A DNA stretch of 30,133 bases from Vicinamibacteria bacterium (GTDB lineage: Bacteria > Acidobacteriota > Vicinamibacteria > Vicinamibacterales > 2-12-FULL-66-21). This document shows, piece after piece, positions 22,937-30,133 of the stretch (the stretch's first letter is position 1; each line of letters begins with the position of its first letter). Position numbers and translations under genes: made by a program. Location: contig JAICSD010000003.1 in assembly GCA_025937075.1 (NCBI GenBank), positions 1 through 30,133 of the forward strand, written 5' to 3'. Under the pieces are notes generated by a model. That model made no database searches. It worked only from the letters and a program-made list of their open reading frames with translations, and had not been told where the DNA came from.

Positions 22937-23934
22937 CGCTGCGCGGGCGCCTCGTTCGAACGTTGTTCGTATTCGGCGCGTTCGCGATCGGCGCGATGGT
23001 CCTCGCGCCGCTCATCGGCTCGACGCCGATCAGCCTTCGGCGCGTATTCAACCCGTCGGTGCCGTTCAGGGACAACACGGACGCGCAGATTTTTTTCGTG
23101 GCGCGGCTGCCGCGGACGCTGGCGGGTGCGTGCGTGGGCGCGAGCCTCGCAGCGTCCGGCGTCGTCTTTCAAGGGCTGCTCCGCAATCCTTTGGCGACGC
23201 CGTTCACGCTCGGCGTCTCCGCCGGCGCGGCACTCGGCGCCATGCTCGCCATCACCTTCGACTGGTCGCTGGCCGCCGCCGGTGTCTCAGCGGTGCCGCT
23301 TGCCTCCTTCGTCGGCTCGTTTACGGCGGTCGCAATCGTGTACGCCCTCTCGCGGGCAAGGCACAGGGGCCTGTCCACGAACGTGCTGCTCCTCGCCGGC
23401 GTGACGCTCAACGCGTTCTTCTCCGCGCTGATCCTCTTCGTCCAGTACTTCGCGGACTACACCGACACGTACCGGACGCTTCGCTGGCTGATGGGAGATC
23501 TGGACGTCAGCAGCTACGGACCACTCCTCGCGGCTGCGCCGCTCCTGGTGATTTCATTCGTCGTCTTCGCATGGCTCGCGCGCCCGCTGAATCTGCTGTC
23601 GATTGGCGACGACAGCGCGGAATCGCGCGGCCTGAACGTCGCGGCCGCACAGCGGGCCGCGTTTCTCAGCGCCTCGCTCGCGACGGGGGCGGCGGTCTCG
23701 GTAGGAGGGCCCATCGGGTTCGTCGGCATCATCGTGCCGCATCTCGTCCGCCTGATGGTCGGCCCGGATCACCGTCTGGTGTTGCCGGCAGCGGCGCTGT
23801 TCGGCGCGGCCTTTCTCGTCGGCTGCGACGTGCTCTCGCGAACGCTCGTCGCGCCGGTCACGGTCCCGGTCGGCGTCATCGATACGATCATCGGAGGTCC
23901 CTTCTTCATATGGCTGCTCATAAGAAGGCGCTGA
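22933..23934 (+). CDS. btuC: Cobalamin ABC transporter permease BtuC-like (FecCD family)
   Basis: A 333-residue inner-membrane permease with about 10 hydrophobic segments, the FecCD/BtuC length and order. Landmarks: 'RLPRTLAGACVGASLAASG' (about 56-74) and 'FQGLLRNPLATPFTLGVSAG' (about 78-97), 'WLMGDLD', and the C-terminal cytoplasmic coupling region 'VGGPIGFVGIIVPHLVRLMVG' (about 257-277), which contacts BtuD. The start is GTG 22933, within the btuD stop. The 3' end overlaps the next gene by 25 bases. It forms the channel for cobalamin with BtuD and receives it from BtuF. Confidence 0.94.
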   Translation: MTLRGRLVRTLFVFGAFAIGAMVLAPLIGSTPISLRRVFNPSVPFRDNTDAQIFFVARLPRTLAGACVGASLAASGVVFQGLLRNPLATPFTLGVSAGAALGAMLAITFDWSLAAAGVSAVPLASFVGSFTAVAIVYALSRARHRGLSTNVLLLAGVTLNAFFSALILFVQYFADYTDTYRTLRWLMGDLDVSSYGPLLAAAPLLVISFVVFAWLARPLNLLSIGDDSAESRGLNVAAAQRAAFLSASLATGAAVSVGGPIGFVGIIVPHLVRLMVGPDHRLVLPAAALFGAAFLVGCDVLSRTLVAPVTVPVGVIDTIIGGPFFIWLLIRRR

Positions 23935-24791
23935 GCCTCGCGTGCATCGCGCTGCTCGCGATCGCGCACAGCGTCGTGGAGACACAGGCTGTTCCGCGCA
24001 GGATCGTCTCGCTGATTCCCGCCGCGACGGAGATGCTGTTCGCGTTCGGCGGCGGTTCGCAGGTGGTGGCCGTGAGCAGCTTCGATACGTACCCGCCGGA
24101 GGCGAAGAAACTGCCGAGCGTTGGCGCGTTGCTCGACCCCGACGTCGAGAGGATTCTCGCGTTGAAGCCGGATCTCGTGATCCTCTACGGGAGCCAGACG
24201 GATCTGCGGCAGCAACTGACCCGAGCGGGCATCGCGTACTACTCGTACCGCCATGCGGGTCTCGCGGACATCATGACGACGATTCGTACGCTCGGAACGC
24301 GCACTGGCCACGATCGCCAGGCGGCGGAGCTCGCGAGCGGGATCGAGCGCGGGCTGGATGCGATCCGCCATCGCGTCAGCGGGCATGCACGGCCGCGCAC
24401 GCTCCTCGTGTTCGGACGCGAGCGGCTCTCGTTGCGTGGCATCTACGCCAGCGGAGGCATCGGCTTCCTCGACGACATGCTGCGTGCAGCGGGCGGGGAA
24501 AACGTGTTCGCGGACGTCAAGAAAGAAGCCGTCGAAGCCACGACGGAAGTAATCCTGAGCCGCAGGCCGGAGGTGATTCTCGAGATCCGCGCCGCGAACA
24601 GCGCGCTTGCCGCCGGTCATGCCGACGCGGAGCGCGCCGTCTGGCGCACGCTGGCGTCCATTCCCGCGGTGCGCAGCGATCGCATCTACTTCCTCAGCGA
24701 CGATCGCCTGGTGATTCCAGGCCCGCGCGTCGTCGAAGGCACCCGCCTGATTGCGGCGGCCCTGCACCCGGATCTCTTCGAGGCGCGCTAA
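23910..24791 (+). CDS. btuF: Periplasmic cobalamin-binding protein BtuF-like
   Basis: A 293-residue substrate-binding protein (Peripla_BP_2 fold). The signal peptide is 1-27 ('LACIALLAIAHSVVETQA'). 'RRIVSLIPAATEMLFAFGGG' and 'VVAVSSFDTYPPEA' open the first lobe, and 'DVERILALKPDLVILYGSQT' and 'GGIGFLDDMLRAAGGENVFAD' are typical BtuF/FhuD stretches. ATG 23910 has GGAGGT upstream at 23893-23898 and overlaps btuC by 25 bases; a longer frame reading through btuD and btuC is spurious. With BtuB, BtuC and BtuD it completes a vitamin B12 uptake route. Confidence 0.92.
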   Translation: MAAHKKALSLACIALLAIAHSVVETQAVPRRIVSLIPAATEMLFAFGGGSQVVAVSSFDTYPPEAKKLPSVGALLDPDVERILALKPDLVILYGSQTDLRQQLTRAGIAYYSYRHAGLADIMTTIRTLGTRTGHDRQAAELASGIERGLDAIRHRVSGHARPRTLLVFGRERLSLRGIYASGGIGFLDDMLRAAGGENVFADVKKEAVEATTEVILSRRPEVILEIRAANSALAAGHADAERAVWRTLASIPAVRSDRIYFLSDDRLVIPGPRVVEGTRLIAAALHPDLFEAR

Positions 24792-24863
24792 TCGCGCGCT
24801 ATCTCGGCACGATCTGAATGCCGTTGATCGGCGCGCGCAGTACGATGGGCGTGAGAAGAGTTG

Positions 24864-26384
24864 ATGCCCAAGAAGTTTGCCGGCTCCGCACTATATGGCC
24901 TCGCCGCAGCGCTCCTGCTCGCGTTCATCTTCAGCACTGCGTGGGCGTGCGACGACGCGTACATCACGATTCGAACGATCGACAACTGGCGGGCAGGCCA
25001 TGGGCTGCGCTGGAATATCGATGAGCGCGTACAGGCGTACACGCATCCCCTGTGGCTTCTTGCGGAGGCCGGAGCATGGGGAATCACCGGCGAACCCTAC
25101 TTTTCATCGATGGCGCTGTCGATCGCGTGTGCAGTCGCGGGCGCGCTTCTGCTGACATCGATCTCGCCGTCGCGCGTCGCCGGGGCCGCCGGACTCTTCG
25201 TGCTCGCCGCGTCGACGGCGTTCGTCGACTTCTCCACGTCAGGTCTCGAAACGCCGCTCACGTATCTGCTCCTCGCCGCGTTCCTCGTCTCCTACTGGCA
25301 GAAGACAGCGCTGCGGACGCGGATACTCCGGACGTCCGCGTTTGCCGCGCTGCTCGCGGCAAACCGCCTCGATCTCGCCCTCGTCGCCGCGCCTGCGATG
25401 GTGGACGTCGCGTGGCAATCCCGCCGCGACGCGAAGCGGTGGCTCCTCCTGGGCCTGATGCCAATCGCCGCGTGGGAGCTGTTCTCGATCGTGTATTACG
25501 GCTCTCCCGTTCCGAACACCGCATACGCGAAGCTCGCGACGGGCATTCCCCAACCCGAGCTCACGCATCAGGGACTGCTCTATCTCGCGAACTCGTGGCA
25601 GGTCGATCGGCTCACCCTCATGACGATTGCCGCGGCTATCGCAGTCGTCTTGTGGCGCGCGAGACGGGAGACCGCGGTGATTGCCGCCGGCATCGTGCTC
25701 ACGCTCGCGTACATCGTGCGCGTCGGCGGGGACTTCATGAGCGGCCGGTTCCTCGTACCGCCGCTCGTCGCGGCCGTTGGCGTTCTCCTTCGGCATCCGG
25801 CAGGTCGGCGGCTGCGCGGCGTGATCGCTTCAGCCATGTTCGCCGGCGCGGCGCTTTACATGCCGCACGCGATTGCACGGGCGCTGGACCGCGGGCCCTA
25901 TCCGTCGATCGACGTGCTCATCGGCGAGCACGGCGTCGCGGACGAACGCTTCGTCTACGCGAGAGCGACGTCGCTCGTGGATGCAATCCGCCATCGCACG
26001 GCGCCCGATCACGAGTGGGAGCGCGCCGGCCGGCAGACCCGCGCGGCCGGACTCCGTGTGGTCGCGCAGGATTCAGTCGGCTTCTTCGGATACGGCGCCG
26101 GACCGGACGTCCACGTCGTCGACACGCTTGCGCTCTGCGATCCGCTGCTGGCGCGCCTGCCGGCGCTGGCGCCATGGCGCATCGGCCACTTCTATCGCGA
26201 TATTCCGGCGGGATACCTGGAGATGCTCCGCGGCGAGCGGGATCACCTGGAGGATCCAGCGGTCGACGCGTACTACGCGAAGATTCGGCTGGCGACCCGG
26301 GGACCGCTGTGGTCCTGGAGCAGGTGGTCGGCCATTGCCGACCTCAATCTGCGCGAGCGAGTGTTCAGACAGACGGGCGGCTAA
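24864..26384 (+). CDS. GT-C type membrane glycosyltransferase-like protein (AftB/ZomB-related)
   Basis: A 506-residue multi-pass protein. Its N-terminal 'DDAYITIRTIDNWRAGHGLRWN' (about 30-51) and 'ERVQAYTHPLW' (about 54-64) match the acidic first-loop motif of polyprenyl-phosphate-dependent GT-C glycosyltransferases, closest in style to mycobacterial AftB and the ZomB-annotated relatives; the Asp pair 30-31 is the likely catalytic or metal site. About eight hydrophobic segments span 70-340, and a soluble C-terminal part follows. ATG 24864 follows GAGAAGAG; TTG 24861 is an alternative. The sugar donor and acceptor are unknown. It sits 72 bases after btuF and its stop overlaps the mqnD stop on the other strand by four bases. 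Confidence 0.75.
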   Translation: MPKKFAGSALYGLAAALLLAFIFSTAWACDDAYITIRTIDNWRAGHGLRWNIDERVQAYTHPLWLLAEAGAWGITGEPYFSSMALSIACAVAGALLLTSISPSRVAGAAGLFVLAASTAFVDFSTSGLETPLTYLLLAAFLVSYWQKTALRTRILRTSAFAALLAANRLDLALVAAPAMVDVAWQSRRDAKRWLLLGLMPIAAWELFSIVYYGSPVPNTAYAKLATGIPQPELTHQGLLYLANSWQVDRLTLMTIAAAIAVVLWRARRETAVIAAGIVLTLAYIVRVGGDFMSGRFLVPPLVAAVGVLLRHPAGRRLRGVIASAMFAGAALYMPHAIARALDRGPYPSIDVLIGEHGVADERFVYARATSLVDAIRHRTAPDHEWERAGRQTRAAGLRVVAQDSVGFFGYGAGPDVHVVDTLALCDPLLARLPALAPWRIGHFYRDIPAGYLEMLRGERDHLEDPAVDAYYAKIRLATRGPLWSWSRWSAIADLNLRERVFRQTGG

Positions 26385-27208
26385 GCCGCGAACTCGATCG
26401 GGACGCGGTGCGGAATGAGGCCCTTCTCGAACGCCTCGGACATCAGGCGCTCGACGCCGCGGCGGCCCCGCTCGCCGTAGCCGAGCGTCAGGTCGTTCAC
26501 GTACATCCCGACGAATCGATCCGTACGGGCGGCGTCGAGGCCGCGCCCGAACTGCTGCGCGTACTCGACCGCCTCGCGGCGGTGCGACAGCGCATACGCG
26601 ATGCTGTCGTGCAGCAGTCGCGAGACCATGCCGATCATCTCCGGCCCGAGATCACGCCGGATGATGTTGCCGCCGAGCGGCAGCGGCAGCCCTCCCGTGT
26701 GATCCGCCCACCACTCCCCGAGATCGACGACCTTCCGCAGCCCCTCGTCAGCGTAGGTGAGCTGCCCTTCATGAATAAGCAGCCCGGCGTCCGCCTGCCG
26801 ATCGAGCACGGCCTGCTGAATGCGATCGAACGGCACCACCACGTACTCGAAGTCCGGTTCGTACAAACGCAGCGCCAGGTACGCCGTCGTCAAGGTTCCA
26901 GGGATGGCGACCTTGCGCCCCTTCACCACGGCGACGCCGTCCGTCGGGCTCACGACAATCGGCCCGTACCGATCGCCCATGCTCGCGCCGTGCGGCAGCA
27001 GCGCGTACTTGTCCGCGAGGTGCGCGAACGCATGGAAGGACACCGCGGTGACTTCGTACTTGCCATCGAACGCCGCGCGGTTCAGCGTCTCGATGTCGGA
27101 CAGGACCTGATCGACGACGATGCCTCCGGTATCGATCTGGCCGCTCGCCAGACCGTAGAACATGAAGGCATCGTCGGAATCGGGGCTATGAGCGACGGTA
27201 ATGCGCAT
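26381..27208 (-). CDS. mqnD: 1,4-dihydroxy-6-naphthoate synthase MqnD
   Basis: A 275-residue enzyme of the futalosine menaquinone pathway that turns cyclic dehypoxanthinylfutalosine into 1,4-dihydroxy-6-naphthoate. The periplasmic-binding-like fold opens with 'AHSPDSDDAFMFYGLASGQI', followed by 'EVTAVSFHAFAHLADKYALL', 'IPGTLTTAYLALRLY', 'DAGLLIHEGQLTYAD' and 'LPLPLGGNIIRRDLG', all MqnD-like. There is no signal peptide. It is the last minus-strand gene of the suf block, 50 bases after the IscS gene, with a small direct repeat in the gap. It overlaps the glycosyltransferase gene tail-to-tail by four bases. Confidence 0.93.
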   Translation of the reverse strand: MRITVAHSPDSDDAFMFYGLASGQIDTGGIVVDQVLSDIETLNRAAFDGKYEVTAVSFHAFAHLADKYALLPHGASMGDRYGPIVVSPTDGVAVVKGRKVAIPGTLTTAYLALRLYEPDFEYVVVPFDRIQQAVLDRQADAGLLIHEGQLTYADEGLRKVVDLGEWWADHTGGLPLPLGGNIIRRDLGPEMIGMVSRLLHDSIAYALSHRREAVEYAQQFGRGLDAARTDRFVGMYVNDLTLGYGERGRRGVERLMSEAFEKGLIPHRVPIEFAA

Positions 27209-27217
27209 CGGGGATCA

Positions 27218-27246
27218 GAGTTCGGAAGTCGCGAGTCGGAAGTCGG
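27218..27246. repeat. Short direct repeat between iscS-like gene and mqnD
   Basis: GAGTTCGGAAGTCG (27218-27231) is followed by GAGTCGGAAGTCGG (27233-27246). These are near-identical short units of a kind that is often tandem in intergenic DNA. They fill most of the 50-base gap; no terminator is visible. Confidence 0.6.
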
Positions 27247-27258
27247 GCACGCCGATCG

Positions 27259-28428
27259 TCAGGCACCGATCTGATGACGGGCGCGCAGCGCGCCGATGAC
27301 GGTGGCGAGGCGATCGATCGCGTAGTCGATGTCGTCGGCTGTCGTCCGCCGGCCGAGGCCGAATCGGATCGATGCGCCCGCATTCGGTCCGACGGCGCCG
27401 ATGGCCTGGAGAACGTGTGACGGCTTCTGGCTTCCTGAACTGCAGGCGGACCCTGTAGAGACCGCAAGATCGCCAATCGCCATCAGCAGGGCCTCGCCTT
27501 CGACCCCTTCGAAGCTGACGTGCAGGTTGTGCGGCAGGCGGCGTTCGAGGGTTCCGTTGACGCGGACGCCGTCGATCTTCGCGGACAGTCCCGTCAGCAG
27601 GCGATCCCGCAACGACGCAAGCCGCGCGCTCTCATCGCGCATCTCGAGCCGGCAAATCTCGGCGGCGCGGCCGAGCCCGACGATGCCGGGCACGTTCAAC
27701 GTCCCGGACCGCAGGCCGTTTTCCTGACCTCCGCCATCGATCTGCGCAGCCAGCGGCAGCCTCGGCTTCGCCCGGCGGACGTAGAGCGCACCGGAGCCCT
27801 TCGGCCCGTACATCTTGTGCGCCGTCAGCGACAACAAGTCGATGTGCATCGCCTGGACGTCGATCGGGATCTTGCCCGCACCCTGCGCGGCATCCGTGTG
27901 CAGCAGCGCGCCGTGGTCGTGCGCCAGCGCGCCGATCTCACCGAGCGGCTGCAGCGTGCCAATCTCGTTGTTGGCAGCCATCACGGACACGAGGATCGTC
28001 GACGCCGTGATCGCCCTCTGCAGCTCGTCGAGATCCACGAGACCGTCCGGGCGGACGCCAAGGACGGTCACGTCGAACCCGCGCGCCCCGAGGCACCGGC
28101 AGCTGTCGAGCACCGACTTGTGCTCGGTCGCAACGGTGACGATGTGCGCGCCCTTCTCGCGGAGGCACTCGGCCGCGCTCTTCAGCGCGAGGTTGTTCGA
28201 TTCGCTCGCGCCACTCGTGAACGTGATCTCCTGTGCGCTCGCGTTGATGAGCGCCGCCACACGGCTGCGCGCCGTGTCGATGGCCTTCGCGGCATCCCAA
28301 CCCCACGCGTGCTGCTTGCTATGCGGGTTCCCGAACTGTTCGCTGAAGTACGGGAGCATCTCCTCGAGCACGCGAGGATCGACCGGCGTCGTCGCGTGAT
28401 AGTCGAGATAGATGGGGCGGCGCGCCAT
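27259..28428 (-). CDS. iscS: Cysteine desulfurase, IscS/NifS type
   Basis: A 389-residue PLP enzyme releasing sulfur from cysteine. The PLP lysine is Lys205 in 'SLTAHKMYGPKGSGALYV', and the catalytic Cys is Cys329 in 'STGSACSSGS', within the class I loop. 'YLDYHATTPVDPRV', 'FTSGASESNNLALK' and 'ATEHKSVLDSC' are family landmarks. It lies six bases after the Rrf2 regulator gene in the suf operon, so the operon carries two desulfurases of different classes (IscS-like and SufS). It could serve tRNA thiolation or Fe-S repair; the sequence does not tell which. Confidence 0.94.
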   Translation of the reverse strand: MARRPIYLDYHATTPVDPRVLEEMLPYFSEQFGNPHSKQHAWGWDAAKAIDTARSRVAALINASAQEITFTSGASESNNLALKSAAECLREKGAHIVTVATEHKSVLDSCRCLGARGFDVTVLGVRPDGLVDLDELQRAITASTILVSVMAANNEIGTLQPLGEIGALAHDHGALLHTDAAQGAGKIPIDVQAMHIDLLSLTAHKMYGPKGSGALYVRRAKPRLPLAAQIDGGGQENGLRSGTLNVPGIVGLGRAAEICRLEMRDESARLASLRDRLLTGLSAKIDGVRVNGTLERRLPHNLHVSFEGVEGEALLMAIGDLAVSTGSACSSGSQKPSHVLQAIGAVGPNAGASIRFGLGRRTTADDIDYAIDRLATVIGALRARHQIGA

Positions 28429-28434
28429 TCGCGT

Positions 28435-28920
28435 CTACTGCCGCCGTGCGTGGCTGGAGGCCGCGCGCGAGCTGCTGCGCGTCAGCGGCAACGGCATCAC
28501 CGCTTCATCGACAGGCGTGTCGGCGGCAATCTCCGCAAGCGTACACGTCGCGAGAGCGGCGACGATGCGGTCCTTGATGCGCCAGAGCGGATCGCGGATG
28601 TTGCACTTCGCGAACTGGCCGCACTGATCGTCCTCGGACGAGCACGCCGTGACCGTCAGCGGCCCGTCAATCGCCTGAATGACGTCTGCGACCGAGATCG
28701 CCGTCGTCGGCTTCGAGAGCGTGTAGCCGCCGCGCGTGCCCTGATGGGAGATGAGCAGGCCACGCTGGACGAGCCGCTGAAGGACCTTCGCCATCAGCTC
28801 GATCGGGATGTCGTACTGCTCGGCGATCTCGCGCGCGCTGATCGAGCCGGTGTCCGACTTCAGCGCGAGGTGCTTCATCGCCATCAGCGCGTAATCCGCC
28901 TTTTTCGAAAGTCGCAGCAT
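28435..28920 (-). CDS. Rrf2-family transcriptional regulator, IscR/SufR-like
   Basis: A 161-residue DNA-binding protein. The N-terminal Rrf2 winged helix starts 'MLRLSKKADYALMAMKHLAL' and contains 'SAREIAEQYDIPIELMAKVLQRLVQRGLL' as the HTH. Three cysteines in 'CSSEDDQCGQFAKC' (about 93-106; C-x6-C-x5-C) would bind an Fe-S cluster; E. coli IscR has C-x5-C-x5-C. It likely senses Fe-S status and regulates this operon. Its place inside the operon, between sufT and iscS, differs from the usual first position. The C-terminal tail (about 145-161) is basic and serine-rich. Confidence 0.93.
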   Translation of the reverse strand: MLRLSKKADYALMAMKHLALKSDTGSISAREIAEQYDIPIELMAKVLQRLVQRGLLISHQGTRGGYTLSKPTTAISVADVIQAIDGPLTVTACSSEDDQCGQFAKCNIRDPLWRIKDRIVAALATCTLAEIAADTPVDEAVMPLPLTRSSSRAASSHARRQ

Positions 28921-28926
28921 GGTAGT

Positions 28927-29322
28927 TCACCAGAGACCGAGTTGCAGCTTGGCGACGTCCGACATCCTATCTTTGGTCCACCCAGGTTCCCAGACCACAT
29001 CGACCCTCGCGTCGGTGACGCCCGGAACGGCGCGCACCACATCCCCAACCTGCGACGGCAGTACTTGCGCCGCGGGGCAGCCAGGCGCGGTCAGCGTCAT
29101 CTTGATGGCCGCGATGCCATCGGCGGTGACGAAGACGTCGTAGATCAATCCGAGCTCCCAGATGTCGACGGGGATCTCGGGGTCGTACACGGCCTTGATC
29201 GCGCGTTGAATCTCGTCGCGGAGCGCATCCGTCTTCGCCGGGTCGGGGACGAGCGCATCGGTCTCCTGCGTGGCATCAGGCGGCGGGGGTGCGTCCGGCG
29301 GAATCAAGGGTAGAGGTCTCAT
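28927..29322 (-). CDS. sufT: SufT/MIP18-family Fe-S assembly protein
   Basis: A 131-residue protein of the DUF59/MIP18 family, which aids Fe-S cluster maturation. The motif 'VYDPEIPVDIWELGLIYDV' (about 45-63) and 'MTLTAPGCPAAQVLPSQVGD' with conserved Cys (about 75-95) are typical, as is the C-terminal 'VDVVWEPGWTKDRMSD'. A Pro-rich N-terminal tail (about 1-25) has no assigned role. It is spaced 3 bases after sufU and 6 before the Rrf2 gene, in the usual suf order. Confidence 0.92.
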   Translation of the reverse strand: MRPLPLIPPDAPPPPDATQETDALVPDPAKTDALRDEIQRAIKAVYDPEIPVDIWELGLIYDVFVTADGIAAIKMTLTAPGCPAAQVLPSQVGDVVRAVPGVTDARVDVVWEPGWTKDRMSDVAKLQLGLW

Positions 29323-29325
29323 TTC

Positions 29326-29772
29326 CTATTCAGTACTCACCGAGACCTGACGATTCATCGCGGCCTTGAGTGTGTGCCAGGCCAGCGATGCGCATTTCAC
29401 ACGAACCGGAAACTCCCGGACGCCGGCGAGCACGGATAACTTGCCGAGATCCTCGACCTGCTGCTCCGGGGGAGTCGTGACCATGCGCTGAAAACGATCG
29501 ACGAGGGACCGCGCGTCGGCCGTCGACCGGCCTTTCACGGCATCCGTCATCAACGACGCGGACGCCTTCGAGATCGCGCAGCCGGATCCTTCGAATGCCG
29601 CCTCCCGGATGACCCCGCAGTCAATCTTCAAATAGAGCGTCAGGCGATCGCCGCACAACGGATTGTACCCCTCCGCCCTGTGGCTGGCGTCCTGCAGCAC
29701 ATGAAAGTTCCTGGGCCGGCGGTTATGGTCGAGGATGACTTCCTGATACAGGTCGTTCAGATCGGCGCTCAC
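29326..29772 (-). CDS. sufU: SufU-type Fe-S scaffold/sulfur-transfer protein
   Basis: A 148-residue protein. The three conserved Cys are Cys40 ('NPLCGDRL', with Asp42), Cys65 ('GSGCAISKASASLM') and Cys127 ('VKCASLAWHTLK'), which bind zinc in SufU. The N-terminus 'DLYQEVILDHNRRPRN' is the family hallmark. The 18-residue insertion between the second and third Cys, typical of SufU rather than IscU, is present. Its start overlaps the sufS stop by ATGA (29769-29772), fitting its known role as sulfur acceptor from SufS. Confidence 0.95.
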   Translation of the reverse strand: MSADLNDLYQEVILDHNRRPRNFHVLQDASHRAEGYNPLCGDRLTLYLKIDCGVIREAAFEGSGCAISKASASLMTDAVKGRSTADARSLVDRFQRMVTTPPEQQVEDLGKLSVLAGVREFPVRVKCASLAWHTLKAAMNRQVSVSTE

Positions 29773-30133
29773 CCGAACACCTCGCGAACGCGCGTGAGCG
29801 CGCGCCCGAGCGCTTCCAGCTCCTCGACGGTGTTGTACATGGCCAGCGACGCGCGGGCCGTTGCCGGAATGCCGAACCGATCCATGACGGGCTGCGCGCA
29901 GTGATGGCCGGTCCGTATGGCGATCCCCTCACGGTCCACGATCGTGCCGATGTCGTGCGGGTGCACGCCGTCCATGACGAACGAGAGAATGCTCGACTTC
30001 TCGGGCGCCGTGCCGATGATGCGAAGCCCGGGAACGTCTTCCAGGATCTGCGTCCCGTACGCGAGCAGCGCGCGCTCGTGCCGGGCCGCGTGTTCGAGCC
30101 CGACGCACTCGAGATAATCGAGCGCGGCGTGCA
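29769..30133 (-). CDS. sufS: Cysteine desulfurase SufS, C-terminal part (partial at window edge)
   Basis: The frame enters from the right edge and gives about 121 C-terminal residues: 'HAALDYLECVGLEHAARHER', 'ILEDVPGLRIIGTAPEKSSI', 'HDIGTIVDREGIAIRTGHHC', then 'PVMDRFGIPATARASLAMYN'. The catalytic Cys in 'RTGHHCAQP' is the class II desulfurase (SufS/CsdA) signature. The N-terminal part with the PLP lysine lies beyond the window. It is the most upstream suf gene visible, overlapping sufU by four bases; sufB, sufC and sufD are probably further upstream. Confidence 0.95.
   Translation of the reverse strand, partial: HAALDYLECVGLEHAARHERALLAYGTQILEDVPGLRIIGTAPEKSSILSFVMDGVHPHDIGTIVDREGIAIRTGHHCAQPVMDRFGIPATARASLAMYNTVEELEALGRALTRVREVFG

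Noticed and set aside
22785..23909. A 5' extension of btuF giving a 668-residue protein
   Set aside because: The added part is an out-of-frame reading of btuD and btuC; the signal peptide and RBS place the start at 23910.
24824..24846. A promoter (TTGATC and TACGAT) before the glycosyltransferase gene
   Set aside because: The spacer is only 11 bases, too short for a sigma-70 promoter.

Overview
The window is GC-rich, gram-negative bacterial chromosome. A cobalamin TonB receptor and other exported or outer-membrane proteins imply a double membrane. The futalosine menaquinone genes (mqnE, mqnD), a SUF operon with SufT, AttH/ABC operon logic, Asp-box proteins and palindromic repeats resemble Acidobacteriota of the Vicinamibacteria type. 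That assignment is inference from gene style and is not proven by a marker gene. Genes are tightly packed, with many 4-base GTGA/ATGA start-stop overlaps and frequent GTG starts.

Layout. 1-219: two copies of a 105-bp tandem repeat. 264-4410 (+): a four-gene ABC operon (two FtsX/MacB-type permeases, a LolD/MacB-type ATPase, and a membrane-anchored AttH/CrtC-like lipocalin protein). 4370-5900 (-): a SorAB-like sulfite dehydrogenase pair (Moco subunit and c-type cytochrome). 5949-6722 (+): a Phd/PIN toxin-antitoxin module. 6843-6919 (-): tRNA-Arg(ACG). 6963-12043 (-): an export operon encoding a small anchored protein, a 1232-residue Asp-box/HYDIN-type/barrel-like protein and a DsbA-like thiol protein. 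12192-15606: moaB (+), a Tat-exported glycosylasparaginase (-), moeA (+), and, overlapping the moeA stop codon, a thioredoxin-fold peroxiredoxin-like gene whose first active-site Cys codon is an in-frame TGA. 15686-16351 (+): a degenerate receiver-PilZ protein. 16432-19410 (-): mqnE, nadA, sodA. 19445-24791 (+): a cobalamin riboswitch and a btuB-btuD-btuC-btuF uptake operon. 24864-26384 (+): a GT-C type membrane glycosyltransferase-like protein. 26381-30133 (-): sufS (partial), sufU, sufT, an Rrf2 regulator, an IscS-type desulfurase, then mqnD.

The genes link in several ways. Molybdenum cofactor genes (moaB, moeA) lie near a Moco enzyme (SorA). Quinone synthesis (mqnE, mqnD), NAD synthesis (nadA, an Fe-S enzyme), Fe-S assembly (suf) and superoxide defence (sodA) make a redox-metabolism neighbourhood. 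The B12 operon is a complete outer-to-inner-membrane uptake route under one riboswitch.

The most notable observation is at 15136-15606. Reading through the TGA at 15262-15264 gives one continuous 156-residue AhpC/TSA-like protein with a W-Sec-P-N-C active site. A hairpin with a G in its apical loop starts 7 bases after the TGA, as expected for a bacterial SECIS element, so this is very probably a selenoprotein that ordinary gene calling splits or drops. A second notable observation is an in-frame palindromic repeat inserted inside the btuD ATPase between its signature and Walker B motifs.
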